Source of the DNA: DAISJM01 sp036821485
GTDB lineage: Bacteria > Verrucomicrobiota > Kiritimatiellia > CAIQIC01 > JAGNIJ01
Assembly: GCA_036821485.1 (NCBI GenBank)
Contig: DAISJM010000014.1
Location: 5,334 to 69,333, forward strand
DNA length: 64,000 nucleotides
Direction of reading: 5' to 3'
A program made the translations under genes and the position numbers. A model generated the notes under the pieces. That model was not told the origin of the DNA and searched no databases. It worked only from the letters and a program-made list of their open reading frames with translations. Shown in pieces: positions 51,258-60,148 of the stretch (the first letter of the stretch is position 1; every line of letters starts with the position of its first letter).

Positions 51258-52694
51258 ATGCGTACTAGAAGTATTCTGAAGTTGTGTCTCGGGTTTTCCG
51301 TTGTCTGCTATATCGCGCCAGCTCTCGCGCAGACTCCGCTCAGCATTCTTCCTGACGACCCGGAAGTGCTCGCCGTCTTCGGCGCCACTCCGCAAACCGT
51401 CGTCACCACCACGTCCACCAACCAGATGGATTGCTTCTACGACGTCTCTTCCTCCGGCACCTGGTCCGGCGGCGGCTTCAACTGGGACGATTTCACCACT
51501 CCCGAAAATGAATACGGCAACCTCGCGCCGCTGACCAACATCGTCCTCGCCATCCGCGGCAACCCGGTGAACCTCAAACTGGAACTCGAGGACATCAACA
51601 CGAACAAGGCCGCGTTCTACCTCACCGGCATCAGCAACAACGCGTACCGCACGTTCACCATCAGCAGCAATATCCTCAACCAGTACTTTCCGGACTTCAA
51701 CATGTCGCAAACCCGTTTCTTCTTCTTCGTCGCGACGCCGGGCAACAACATCGGTCAAGTCGGCACCGGCAACGAGATCGGCCAGTTCACCGTCCTCGCC
51801 GGTGGTGGCATCCCGTTCGTCTATCATCTCTGGCCCACCAGTAATGTCACGCTCACCCAGCTCGGCGGCAACCCGCGCGTGATTCCCGTCGGCGGCGCCA
51901 ACCCCGGCACTCTCGTCGAGCAGACCAACGATTCCAACTTCAGCGTGACCTACAACGTCTCCTCCGGCGGCTGGTCCGGCGCCACCATCCTCTTCGACAA
52001 CATCGACACCGGCCAGTGCGAGTACCAGAACCTCACCGTCTTTCCGTACGTCGTCTTCGGGGTGACCGGCTCCGCGAAAACGCTGAAGTTCGAAATCGAG
52101 GATGTCGGCGGCATGCGCATGAATGCCTACCTCCACGGCGTTCCCGGCGGCCTCCACTATTACGCCATCGACACCGCGCTGATCGCCGACCGCGGCGTCG
52201 AGGTCGCACGCACGCGCTGGGTGAATTTCGTCGTCGATCAACCGCTCGCCGGAGACGCCACCCAGGCCGCCTTCCGCGTCTGGTCGCTCGGCCCGGCCCT
52301 CGATACCGATGGCGATCACATGCCCGACCACGTCGAGCGCGAGTACGGCCTCGACCCGAACGACAACACCAACGGCAGCGGCTACAGCGATGACCCCGAC
52401 CAGGACGGCGCATCAAATTATGAGGAGATCATCGCGGGCACTTCACCCACGAACGCCAACTCGTCCCTCGGCCTGCGGGTCGACGAGGTGTCCGTCGGCA
52501 CCACGCGGCTTTCCATCGACGGCGCCCCCGGCCGCCGGTATCGCCTCTACCGCTGCGATAACCTCTGCACGAGCGCGTGGACACAGGTCGGCGCCACGGT
52601 CCAGCCGTCCGTTCCCGGCCCGGTCGAATTCACCCTCCCACCCCTCACGAACGATAACCCGAACGCCTATACCATCCGCATCACCCACGACTAG
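51258..52694 (+). CDS. Secreted protein with two tandem beta-sandwich modules and calcium-type C-terminus
   Basis: 478 residues, signal peptide with cleavage near ALAQ. Two related modules of about 160 residues follow: each has a WSGGG/GGWSG turn, a F(N/D)WDD/FDNID block then EYxNL, and a (LKLELED / LKFEIED) strand followed by an aromatic YLTGI/YLHGV strand. Then DTDGDHMPDHVEREYGLDPND and DDPDQDGASNYEEIIAGTSPTN (calcium-type repeats), and a last domain with APGRRYRLYRCDNL ending IRITHD. No catalytic residues stand out; a glycan-binding or surface-layer role is possible. GGGGGGA precedes the ATG. Confidence 0.75.
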   Translation: MRTRSILKLCLGFSVVCYIAPALAQTPLSILPDDPEVLAVFGATPQTVVTTTSTNQMDCFYDVSSSGTWSGGGFNWDDFTTPENEYGNLAPLTNIVLAIRGNPVNLKLELEDINTNKAAFYLTGISNNAYRTFTISSNILNQYFPDFNMSQTRFFFFVATPGNNIGQVGTGNEIGQFTVLAGGGIPFVYHLWPTSNVTLTQLGGNPRVIPVGGANPGTLVEQTNDSNFSVTYNVSSGGWSGATILFDNIDTGQCEYQNLTVFPYVVFGVTGSAKTLKFEIEDVGGMRMNAYLHGVPGGLHYYAIDTALIADRGVEVARTRWVNFVVDQPLAGDATQAAFRVWSLGPALDTDGDHMPDHVEREYGLDPNDNTNGSGYSDDPDQDGASNYEEIIAGTSPTNANSSLGLRVDEVSVGTTRLSIDGAPGRRYRLYRCDNLCTSAWTQVGATVQPSVPGPVEFTLPPLTNDNPNAYTIRITHD

Positions 52695-52712
52695 AGTGGA
52701 TGGAAATCTTCT

Positions 52713-52735
52713 GTAGCCGGGGGCGTTGACCCCGG
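52713..52735. repeat. Single GTAG-footed hairpin after the secreted-protein gene
   Basis: GTAG, then CCGGGGGCGTTGACCCCGG, with the stem CCGGGG/CCCCGG-type pairing. It lies 18 bp past the stop codon. Confidence 0.6.
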
Positions 52736-52767
52736 TGCTCGAATCCGTAGCCCCGCGCACGCAAAAG

Positions 52768-52815
52768 TTTCCAATCCTTGGAAAAATCGGGTAGATTTTT
52801 TCCAAGGTTTGGAAA
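52768..52815. repeat. Pair of 17-bp palindromes, 31 bp apart, directly before metF
   Basis: TTTCCAATCCTTGGAAA (52768-52784) and TTTCCAAGGTTTGGAAA (52799-52815). The 14-bp spacer has AAATC/GATTT arms. The second copy ends one base before the metF ATG and its AAGG or GGAA could serve as the ribosome site. Confidence 0.88.
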
Positions 52816-52816
52816 A

Positions 52817-53701
52817 ATGCACATCAGCGACCTGATACATAATCGCAAGGGCCCGTTCCTGTCGTTCGAGTTCTTCCCGCCGAAGGACGACCAGGGCATG
52901 GACGCTTTGAAGCAGGCCGCCGCACAGCTCCTCACGGCGCAGCCCGATTTCGTCACGGTCACCTACGGCGCGGGCGGCTCCACCCGCCAACGCACCCTGG
53001 AAGTTTGCGATGTGCTGGCCGGGCTCGGCTTCAAGGTGATCATGCCGCACCTGACCTGCGTCGGTCACAGCCGCGCCGAATTGACCGCGATCGCGAACGA
53101 CATCCATCGCCGCGGCTATCGCAACATCATGGCGCTGCGCGGCGATCCGCCGAAGGGCGAGAAGGTCTTCTCCGCGCCCAAGGATGGCCTCGCCCACGCA
53201 TCCGACCTCGTCAGACTGATCAGGGAATTGCACCCCGACATGTCCTGCGGCGTCGCCGGCTACCCGGAAAAACATCCCGAGGCCGCGTCGCTGGAGGAGG
53301 ATATCGAACACCTGCGCGCCAAGGTGGACGCCGGCGCCGGGTTTGTCACCACCCAGCTCTTCTTCGACAACACGTTCTACTACCGCTTCGTCCAACACTG
53401 CCGCAACGTCGGTATTCTCGCGCCGATCGTGCCGGGCATCATGCCGGCCGTGTCGTACAAACAGATTGAGCGTTTCGTCTCAACCTGCGGCGCCAGCGTT
53501 CCACGAAAACTTGCCGAGGCGCTGCAGAAAGCGGGGACCGATGCGGAGGCCGGCGCGGCCATCGGAATCGATTGGATCGTGCACCAGATTGACGACCTCC
53601 TGAAGAACGGCGTCTCCGGCATCCACCTTTACGTCCTCAACCGCACGAAGGTCGCCCTCGCGCCCGCGGTGGTTGGATGCTTCAAGCGCTACAGAGGTTA
53701 G
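52817..53701 (+). CDS. metF: Methylenetetrahydrofolate reductase
   Basis: 294 residues, FAD-dependent TIM barrel reducing methylene-THF to methyl-THF for methionine synthesis. SFEFFPPKDD near the N-terminus carries the catalytic Glu; VTYGAGGSTR, HLTCVGHSRAEL, NIMALRGDPP and VAGYPEKHPEA follow in order, then TTQLFFDNTFYYRF. Start by homology at 52817. No methionine synthase gene nearby, and no SAM riboswitch is recognisable upstream. Confidence 0.94.
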   Translation: MHISDLIHNRKGPFLSFEFFPPKDDQGMDALKQAAAQLLTAQPDFVTVTYGAGGSTRQRTLEVCDVLAGLGFKVIMPHLTCVGHSRAELTAIANDIHRRGYRNIMALRGDPPKGEKVFSAPKDGLAHASDLVRLIRELHPDMSCGVAGYPEKHPEAASLEEDIEHLRAKVDAGAGFVTTQLFFDNTFYYRFVQHCRNVGILAPIVPGIMPAVSYKQIERFVSTCGASVPRKLAEALQKAGTDAEAGAAIGIDWIVHQIDDLLKNGVSGIHLYVLNRTKVALAPAVVGCFKRYRG

Positions 53702-53762
53702 CTTCGAACGGCCTGTTATCTGTTATCCGAATCTCCAATATCGAATAACCAATAACTCCTCT

Positions 53763-55739
53763 TCACTCATATCTCAGCGCTTCGATCGGATTCAGCAGCG
53801 CGGCTTTCCGCGCGGGCCAGAGGCCGAACACCACGCCAATCAGCCCCGAGAAGATGGTGGCCAACGCCACGGATTGCGTCGAAACCTTGACCGCCCAACC
53901 GGCCAACTGGGACATGCCGAGCGCCGCGCCACCGCCGAGCAGAATGCCGATGACCCCACCCAGCAGACTGATCACCAGCGCCTCGGTGAGGAACTGCGTC
54001 ATGATATCCCGCCGCCGCGCGCCCACCGCCTTGCGCAACCCGATCTCGCGCGTCCGCTCGGTCACCGACACCAGCATGATGTTCATGATCCCGATGCCGC
54101 CCACCACCAGCGAGATCACTGCGATCGACGCCAACAGCATCGACATCGTGCGGCTCGTTGCCGTGAGCGCCGATTGAATCTCCGCCAGGTTCCGGATGTT
54201 GTAGCTGTCCTCGTCGGTCTCCGCGAGACGGTGCCGTCGCTTCATCAACTTCAGGATATCCACCTGCGCGGCGGCCATCTGGTCCTCCGTCGCGATCTCG
54301 ATGTTGACCGAATCGAGGTACGGGCGGCCGAGCAGCCGGTACATCGCCGTGGTGAGCGGAACGATGATGACATCGTCCTGATCGTGAAACCGGTCGGTGC
54401 CCTTCTCGGGCAGCACGCCGACCACCTGGAAGGATATCCGGTTGATGCGAATAAACGACCCGATGGGGTTCTGGTCGCCGAACAACTCACGCATCGGCGT
54501 CACCCCGATCACCGCCACGCGCATGCGCTGCACCTGGTCATCCGCCGTGACAAAGCGACCGACCTGCGGGACGGATGCGCGCATCGGCGCGTAGTCCGCC
54601 GTTGTGCCGGTGACCTCCGTGTTCCAGTTCTTCCCGCCATACACGACCTGAACGCGGCCGCGCACCATCGGCGCGATCCGCACGATGGAGGGAATCTCGC
54701 GACGCAGCGCATCGACATCCTCAATCGTGATCCGGCTCACGCTTCCCGCCTGCGCCATGACACCATGCATGCCCGGCGCGCCCGGCATGAGCATCAAGGC
54801 GTTGGACCCCAGCCCCGCCAAACTCTGCTGGATCGATTCCTTGGCCCCCGTACCGAGCGCCAGCATGGCGATGACCGCCGCCACGCCGATCAGGATGCCC
54901 AGCATCGACAGCCCCGTGCGCACCTTGTTCGCCCGCAGGGTTCTCATCGCCTGCCGCGTCAGCCCCAACCCCCGGCGCAGATGGTTGCGAAGCGGAATGC
55001 GGCGCGTCAGCCTTTCCGCTGCCGCAGCGGCCGCCGCATCCTCCTCCACGCGTCCCGCCTGCAACGCCGTGTCGCGGCGCACGTCCGTCTGGATCACCCC
55101 GTCGCGCAGCGTGATCACCCGCCCGGCATATTCCGCCAGTTCCGGCTCGTGCGTCACCAGGATCACGGTCTTCCCTCGGCGATGCAGGCCGGCAAGAATC
55201 TCCATGATCTCTCGCGCGCTGGCAGAATCGAGGTTGCCCGTCGGTTCATCGGCGAAGATCAGTTCCGGGTCGTTGACCAGCGCACGGGCAATCGCCACGC
55301 GCTGCTGCTGGCCGCCGGATAGTTCGTTCGGTTTGTGATGCACGCGTTCGGCCAGTCCCGTTTCGACCAACAGGCGGTCCGCGCGCGCCAGATCCATTTC
55401 GCCCGTGGAGTAGAGTTGCGGCATCGCAACGTTCTCGCGCGCCTCGGTCCGCGACAACAGGTGAAACTGCTGGAAGACAAAACCCACCGAGCGACTGCGA
55501 AGGACCGCCAACTCATCGTCATTCAGACGCGAAATCTCGATCCCCATCAGCCGGAAGCTGCCGCCGTCCGGCCGGTCAAGCAGACCGAGAATGTGCATCA
55601 GCGTGGACTTGCCGGAACCCGAAGGGCCCATGATCGCCACGAACTCGCCGCGCGCAATGGTCAGGTTGACGTCGCGCAGCGCACGGACATCCGTGTCACC
55701 CATGCGGTACGTCTTGCCGAGGCTGGAGAGCTCGATCAT
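53763..55739 (-). CDS. macB: MacB-type ABC exporter (ATPase fused to FtsX-like permease)
   Basis: 658 residues. N-terminal ATPase: Walker A GPSGSGKST (38-46), signature LSGGQQQRVAIARAL, Walker B LIFADEPTGNLD. Permease part: first membrane helix near 285 (LSMLGILIGVAAVIAMLALG), a large periplasmic MacB domain, then three C-terminal helices with TERTREIGLRKAVGARRRDI. Works with MacA and TolC to expel macrolides, peptides or lipids from the periplasm. ATG is 4 bp after the macA stop. Confidence 0.92.
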   Translation of the reverse strand: MIELSSLGKTYRMGDTDVRALRDVNLTIARGEFVAIMGPSGSGKSTLMHILGLLDRPDGGSFRLMGIEISRLNDDELAVLRSRSVGFVFQQFHLLSRTEARENVAMPQLYSTGEMDLARADRLLVETGLAERVHHKPNELSGGQQQRVAIARALVNDPELIFADEPTGNLDSASAREIMEILAGLHRRGKTVILVTHEPELAEYAGRVITLRDGVIQTDVRRDTALQAGRVEEDAAAAAAAERLTRRIPLRNHLRRGLGLTRQAMRTLRANKVRTGLSMLGILIGVAAVIAMLALGTGAKESIQQSLAGLGSNALMLMPGAPGMHGVMAQAGSVSRITIEDVDALRREIPSIVRIAPMVRGRVQVVYGGKNWNTEVTGTTADYAPMRASVPQVGRFVTADDQVQRMRVAVIGVTPMRELFGDQNPIGSFIRINRISFQVVGVLPEKGTDRFHDQDDVIIVPLTTAMYRLLGRPYLDSVNIEIATEDQMAAAQVDILKLMKRRHRLAETDEDSYNIRNLAEIQSALTATSRTMSMLLASIAVISLVVGGIGIMNIMLVSVTERTREIGLRKAVGARRRDIMTQFLTEALVISLLGGVIGILLGGGAALGMSQLAGWAVKVSTQSVALATIFSGLIGVVFGLWPARKAALLNPIEALRYE

Positions 55740-55743
55740 GATT

Positions 55744-56733
55744 TTACCGTGAGGGTCTTCTCGAACCGCCTGATCCACGGCCGAACGGCATGAAGGGATT
55801 GGTCTTCCGCTCGCCGGCCGCGCCCGTGGCCTGCACCTTCGGCGCCAATACCACGTCGCCTTCCTTCAATCCCTCACGAATCTCCACGTTGCGGCCGTCC
55901 GTGGCGCCCGTGACGACCTCGCGGGAAATATGGCCTTCCGCCGAGCCGGGCTGAGGAAACCACACGGTCTTCTTCCCGTTCTCGTCGTGCAACGCTTCGG
56001 CCGGAATCGCCAAGACATTCGCTGCCGCCGTCTCGCTGAACGTAACGCTTGCCGTCATCCCGCTGCGCACGAACTCCGGCATCTTGTCGGACTCGACCTC
56101 CACCTTGTAGATCGTCACGTTCTGGACCGTCTCGGCTTCGTAGGAAATATGGGTGACCTTGGCGGGAAAATCCTGGCCCGGATACGCGTCAAGTTCCACC
56201 CGCACCATGCGCCCCACCTGGATGCGCGCGAGATCCGTCTCGTCCACCTGCGCTTCGACCATGAGACGGTCGGAAAGCACCAGCAGCGTGTCCGAAGCCG
56301 TCACCGTCTGCCCCGCCTCCACGTCGCGCGCTATGATCGTCCCATCCAGCGGCGCCACCAGGGGCGTGGCCTTGTAGACGTCCTGCCACCGGGCCAACTC
56401 CGCCTCGCCACGCGCCCGCGCCGCATCAAGCAGCGCCGCGCGCTCGGTGGAACTCATCCACGCAATGATCTGCCCGGTCTTCACCTCATCGCCTTCGCTC
56501 ACCAGCACTTCTTCGACGCGCCCCGCGATGGGCGGCTTGATCTCGAGCCGGTTGCGCGGCCGGATCGTGGCCGTGGTCTGAATGCTGATCCTGATGTTGT
56601 CGCGCGTGACCGCCACGCGTTCGTAGCGCTCGCCGGCTTCCGTCTTCTCTTCCTTCTGCCGGAGCAGCCGATAGCCGCCCCCCGCCGCCAGCACGACGAC
56701 CACGATGACCGCTATCACGACGCTGCGTTTCAT
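55744..56733 (-). CDS. macA: MacA-type periplasmic adaptor
   Basis: 329 residues. N-terminal membrane anchor (VVIAVIVVVVLAAGGGYRLL). Lipoyl half-motifs PPIAGRVEEVLVSEGDEVKTGQIIAW and VAPLDGTIIARDVEAGQTV flank a very short hairpin, then beta-barrel and membrane-proximal domains. The hairpin (about 40 residues) is shorter than in E. coli MacA. GGAGAGAATTT before the ATG fixes the start. Confidence 0.9.
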   Translation of the reverse strand: MKRSVVIAVIVVVVLAAGGGYRLLRQKEEKTEAGERYERVAVTRDNIRISIQTTATIRPRNRLEIKPPIAGRVEEVLVSEGDEVKTGQIIAWMSSTERAALLDAARARGEAELARWQDVYKATPLVAPLDGTIIARDVEAGQTVTASDTLLVLSDRLMVEAQVDETDLARIQVGRMVRVELDAYPGQDFPAKVTHISYEAETVQNVTIYKVEVESDKMPEFVRSGMTASVTFSETAAANVLAIPAEALHDENGKKTVWFPQPGSAEGHISREVVTGATDGRNVEIREGLKEGDVVLAPKVQATGAAGERKTNPFMPFGRGSGGSRRPSR

Positions 56734-56744
56734 AAATTCTCTCC

Positions 56745-58004
56745 TCACTCCGGCAACCGGCTGAGCCCCTGCGCCTGTTCCCACTTCGCCCCCGCCACGA
56801 CGGCGGCCCGCCGCACGGACAGGTACTGCTTCCGACTGTTGATCAGATCGCTCTCGATGCGATCCCACTCGTCAAACGACGTCAATCCCGAGGCATATTC
56901 GCTCCGCGCAATTTCGGCGCGGACTTCCGCCGATTCCACGTACGACTCCTGCACGCCCACCTGCTCCACGGCATCCAGGTAACTGGCGTAGGCGTCTTCC
57001 AGCGAGGCCAGCAACGCGGCGTCTGTTGCGCTGAGCCCCGCCTCGGCCTCCTTCACCCCGGCCTTCGCCGCGCGTACATCCATGAAGTTGCGCCCGCCGG
57101 GGAAGAACGGATACGACAACGCCACCCCGACATACCACTCCTCGCCCTGCGGCATCCAACTCTCGCCGCTCTGCGACACCGACGCGCTGGCCGCAACGTC
57201 CGGCAGGTAGCCGCTCCGGGCCGACTTCACACCCGCCCGCGCCGACCGCACGTTCGCCAGCGCGCGCCGACGTTCCGGCGTTGCCGTCATCAGATCCGCA
57301 AAACTCGCCGGCGCGTCCGCCGCCACCGTCGCCCACGTTCCGGTCACCGAGAACGCATCCGCTTCATCACGACCCAGCACCGACGCGAGTTGGCGGCGCG
57401 CCACGCCGAGCCGGCGCTCCGCCTGCGAAAGTTCCGCCTGCGCATCCTTCAACTGCGCCTGCATGCGCAGCAGCGACCCCTTGTTCTCCCGCCCGCTTTC
57501 GTAGCGGAGATCGATGAGGTCCACGTTGTCCTGGCGACGCGCCACGATCGCCCGGTTCAGATCGATCTGCTGCTGGACGTAGAGCAATCCGGCAAAGGCA
57601 TCGCGCACGTTGTAGGTCAGGTCCGCCTGCGCGGCGCCCAGGCTCGCCTTGGCGGAATCGAGGGAGGCCGAGCCCGATTCCAACGCCGCCCGGTTTCGCC
57701 CGCCGGCATAAAGCGTCTGTTTCGCGGTGAGCCCGAAGGAGTTGTTGTCGCTCGTGACGCTCGGATCGCTGTCGCTCGCCTTGCTGCCGCGACGCGACGT
57801 CGAGGCGTCGCCGGAAAGCTGGGGAAGGAACCCGCTGTACTCCGCGCGGCGGGCATACTGCGCTTTCTCCACGGCCGCGCGCGCGACCGCCAGGTCGGGA
57901 TTATTGCGCGCCGCCTCGGCAAGACAGTCGTCCAGCGTCAGCACCTCGCCGGCCATCGCGGCCGGGACCAGGAGAAGAAAAAGACTCACCAAAGCGTTTC
58001 TCAT
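56745..58004 (-). CDS. tolC: TolC-family outer-membrane channel
   Basis: 419 residues with signal peptide (MRNALVSLFLLLVPAAMA). Two repeats of long coiled helices and beta hairpins: LTLDDCLAEAARNNPDLAVARAAVEKAQ starts repeat one, ATPERRRALANVRSARAGVKSARSGYLPDV repeat two. It precedes macA by 11 bp, completing a tripartite exporter in one operon, tolC-macA-macB. Confidence 0.92.
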   Translation of the reverse strand: MRNALVSLFLLLVPAAMAGEVLTLDDCLAEAARNNPDLAVARAAVEKAQYARRAEYSGFLPQLSGDASTSRRGSKASDSDPSVTSDNNSFGLTAKQTLYAGGRNRAALESGSASLDSAKASLGAAQADLTYNVRDAFAGLLYVQQQIDLNRAIVARRQDNVDLIDLRYESGRENKGSLLRMQAQLKDAQAELSQAERRLGVARRQLASVLGRDEADAFSVTGTWATVAADAPASFADLMTATPERRRALANVRSARAGVKSARSGYLPDVAASASVSQSGESWMPQGEEWYVGVALSYPFFPGGRNFMDVRAAKAGVKEAEAGLSATDAALLASLEDAYASYLDAVEQVGVQESYVESAEVRAEIARSEYASGLTSFDEWDRIESDLINSRKQYLSVRRAAVVAGAKWEQAQGLSRLPE

Positions 58005-58048
58005 ACGCGCCCCATGGTAGCCCCCGGAGGCCCTCCTCCGCAACGCGG

Positions 58049-58077
58049 TTGTCGGGAAGGGACAAAATGTGTATCGT
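58049..58077 (+). promoter_or_regulatory. Candidate promoter of the GH lipoprotein gene
   Basis: TTGTCG (58049-58054), 17 bp, TATCGT (58072-58077), about 28 bp before the ATG. Lies in the divergent gap to tolC. Partial consensus. Confidence 0.4.
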
Positions 58078-58105
58078 CCTCGCCATATCTCTTCGGGAGT
58101 TACAC

Positions 58106-60148
58106 ATGAATAACGTGCGGAAGTCCCTGTTTATTGTGCTCGCCCTCGCTCTTTTCGCCGGTTGCGCCAAGATGGCCGGCCCGCCGGCCCGCGTTTCGCA
58201 TGAAAAGCTGATGAAAGATTTCATGCAGGGGCGCCCGCTGCCCACCCCCGCCTTCACCCTCGCCTTCCCCGGCTCCACCAACCCCGTCGACTACGCGCGG
58301 TACGGCACGTTCACCGGGATCGGCACCAGGAACTACGCGTATAACCTGACCGATATCGCCGGCCTGAAAGCCGCCGTCGGCGAGGGCATCTTCCCGAACG
58401 AAGACGCTGTGACCGACGACCCGGCCTACGCCGAATTGCAGAAGAAGGGCGCGCTCAGCCGCTCGCATTGGGACGCCCTGCGGCAGAAGGACATGCAGGT
58501 CGCCTTCTTCACGTGGGCGATGGCCAGCGAGGATCCCGGCGTGAAGGCCTATCACACCGCCGTCGCGCTCGAGCGCGCAGGGCTCATCTTCCATGCCATC
58601 AAGGCCTACCATTCCGTCGTGGTGAATTTCCCGGGTTCCGCGTGCTGGGGCGAGGATGGCAGCTTCGTGTGGTACGTCGCGCCCAACGCCGTCGCCAGCA
58701 TCCGCCGCCTTTGCCAGGAATACCCGTCGCTCGGCCTGTGGTATGAAGGCGGCAAGGTGGAAATCCAGAACGCCAACGACACCAATCTCGGCAACGACAT
58801 CGTCATCGTCGATCCCGGCCGAATCATCAGCAGGGATCTGAAGGCGCGGCTCGACAGCCTGCCGAAACTCGCACCGGAGAACATCGTCGAGCGCCGCCCG
58901 GCAAAGGGCCGGGTGCAGGTTGTGCGGTTCGCCAACGGTCACTGGCAGCTCCAAGTCGACGGCAAACCCTTCTTCGTCCGCGGCGTAACCTACGGGCCCA
59001 CCGAGATCGGCCTCAGCCCCAACAACAAGCCCAACGTGGGCACCGTCTGGATGTTCACCGACAAGAACAAGAACAACAAGGCCGACGCGCCGTACGACGC
59101 GTGGGTGGATAAGAACGGCAACGGGACTCAGGATGCCGATGAACCCGCCGTCGGTGACTTCCAACTCCTCAAGGACATGGGCTGCAATACCATCCGGCTC
59201 TTCCTCCCCACGACGCGCGATAACAAGTATGACCCGAGCCTCATCAACAAGACGCTGCTGCGCGACCTCTACAAGACCTACGGCATCTCCGTGATCGCCG
59301 GCGATTTCCTCGGCGCTTACACCATCGGCTCCGGCGCCACATGGCAGCGTGGCACCGACTACACCAACCCCGACCAGAAGGCGCGGATGAAGGAAATCGT
59401 CCGCCAGAAGGTGCTCGATCTGCGCGGCGAGGATTTCGTCCTCATGTGGCTCCTCGGCAACGAGAACAACATGAGCGGCGACCACACGGGCATCAATGCC
59501 ACCCGCACCAACGCCGGGTCCCAGCCCGAAGCCTACGCGAGGTTCGTCAACGAGGTCGCCGAGATGATCCACGAACTGGATCCGACCCGGCCCGTCGCCA
59601 TCGGCAATCTGGGTACCGGCCTCGGCGAGTACTACGCTCAATTCGCTCCCGCCATCGACATCTTCAGCCTGAACGCCTACATGGGCGTCACCGGCTTTGG
59701 CAACCTCTGGCAGGAGGCGCGTGCCAAGTTCGACCGCCCCGTGCTGATCGTCGAATATGGCTGCGATGCCTACGCGCAGGGCCGCGGCCCCGACGAGGCC
59801 GCCCAGGCAATCTACCACGAGGGCGGCGTCAAGGACATCACCCTCAACCAGGGCGGCGGCCCGGTCGAAGGCAATTCCATCGGCGGCGTGATTTTTGAAT
59901 ACGTCGACGAATGGTGGAAGGGCCATGACAGTCCGCAGAACCATGACCGGAACTCGCAGTGGACCGGCCCGATGCCCGACGGCAAGGTGCACGAGGAATG
60001 GTTCGGCATCGTCGGCCAAGGCTCCGGCCGTAACAGCCCGTTCGAACGCAATCTCCGCCTTGCCTACTGGATGTATCGCGAGATGTGGACCGGCAAAGAG
60101 ATGCCGACAAACATCGTCAGCGACGTGTCCGGCGGCAGCGGCTACTGA
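58106..60148 (+). CDS. Lipoprotein glycosidase (clan A TIM barrel, GH2-like) with inserted calcium loops
   Basis: 680 residues, lipobox LALFAGC. Residues about 20-260 are an unrecognised N-terminal region; at about 285 FFVRGVTYGPTE begins a TIM barrel with GCNTIRLFLP, acid/base candidate E453 (LLGNENNM) and nucleophile candidate E550 (LIVEYGCD), as in GH2 and related clan GH-A enzymes. An insertion after the first strand holds DKNKNNKADAPYD (about 319) and DKNGNGTQDADE (335-346), the second a good EF-hand-type calcium loop. GGGAG precedes the ATG. The stop overlaps queG tail-to-tail by 7 bp. Substrate unknown. Confidence 0.72.
   Translation: MNNVRKSLFIVLALALFAGCAKMAGPPARVSHEKLMKDFMQGRPLPTPAFTLAFPGSTNPVDYARYGTFTGIGTRNYAYNLTDIAGLKAAVGEGIFPNEDAVTDDPAYAELQKKGALSRSHWDALRQKDMQVAFFTWAMASEDPGVKAYHTAVALERAGLIFHAIKAYHSVVVNFPGSACWGEDGSFVWYVAPNAVASIRRLCQEYPSLGLWYEGGKVEIQNANDTNLGNDIVIVDPGRIISRDLKARLDSLPKLAPENIVERRPAKGRVQVVRFANGHWQLQVDGKPFFVRGVTYGPTEIGLSPNNKPNVGTVWMFTDKNKNNKADAPYDAWVDKNGNGTQDADEPAVGDFQLLKDMGCNTIRLFLPTTRDNKYDPSLINKTLLRDLYKTYGISVIAGDFLGAYTIGSGATWQRGTDYTNPDQKARMKEIVRQKVLDLRGEDFVLMWLLGNENNMSGDHTGINATRTNAGSQPEAYARFVNEVAEMIHELDPTRPVAIGNLGTGLGEYYAQFAPAIDIFSLNAYMGVTGFGNLWQEARAKFDRPVLIVEYGCDAYAQGRGPDEAAQAIYHEGGVKDITLNQGGGPVEGNSIGGVIFEYVDEWWKGHDSPQNHDRNSQWTGPMPDGKVHEEWFGIVGQGSGRNSPFERNLRLAYWMYREMWTGKEMPTNIVSDVSGGSGY

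Noticed and set aside
52695..52816. SAM-type riboswitch upstream of metF
   Set aside because: The 122-bp gap is filled by a GTAG hairpin and the palindrome pair; no riboswitch core can be drawn.
58016..58042. GTAG near a CGGAGG/CCTCCG hairpin between tolC and the GH gene
   Set aside because: GTAG is not directly at the foot of the stem, and the place is a 5' rather than a 3' end, unlike the accepted members.
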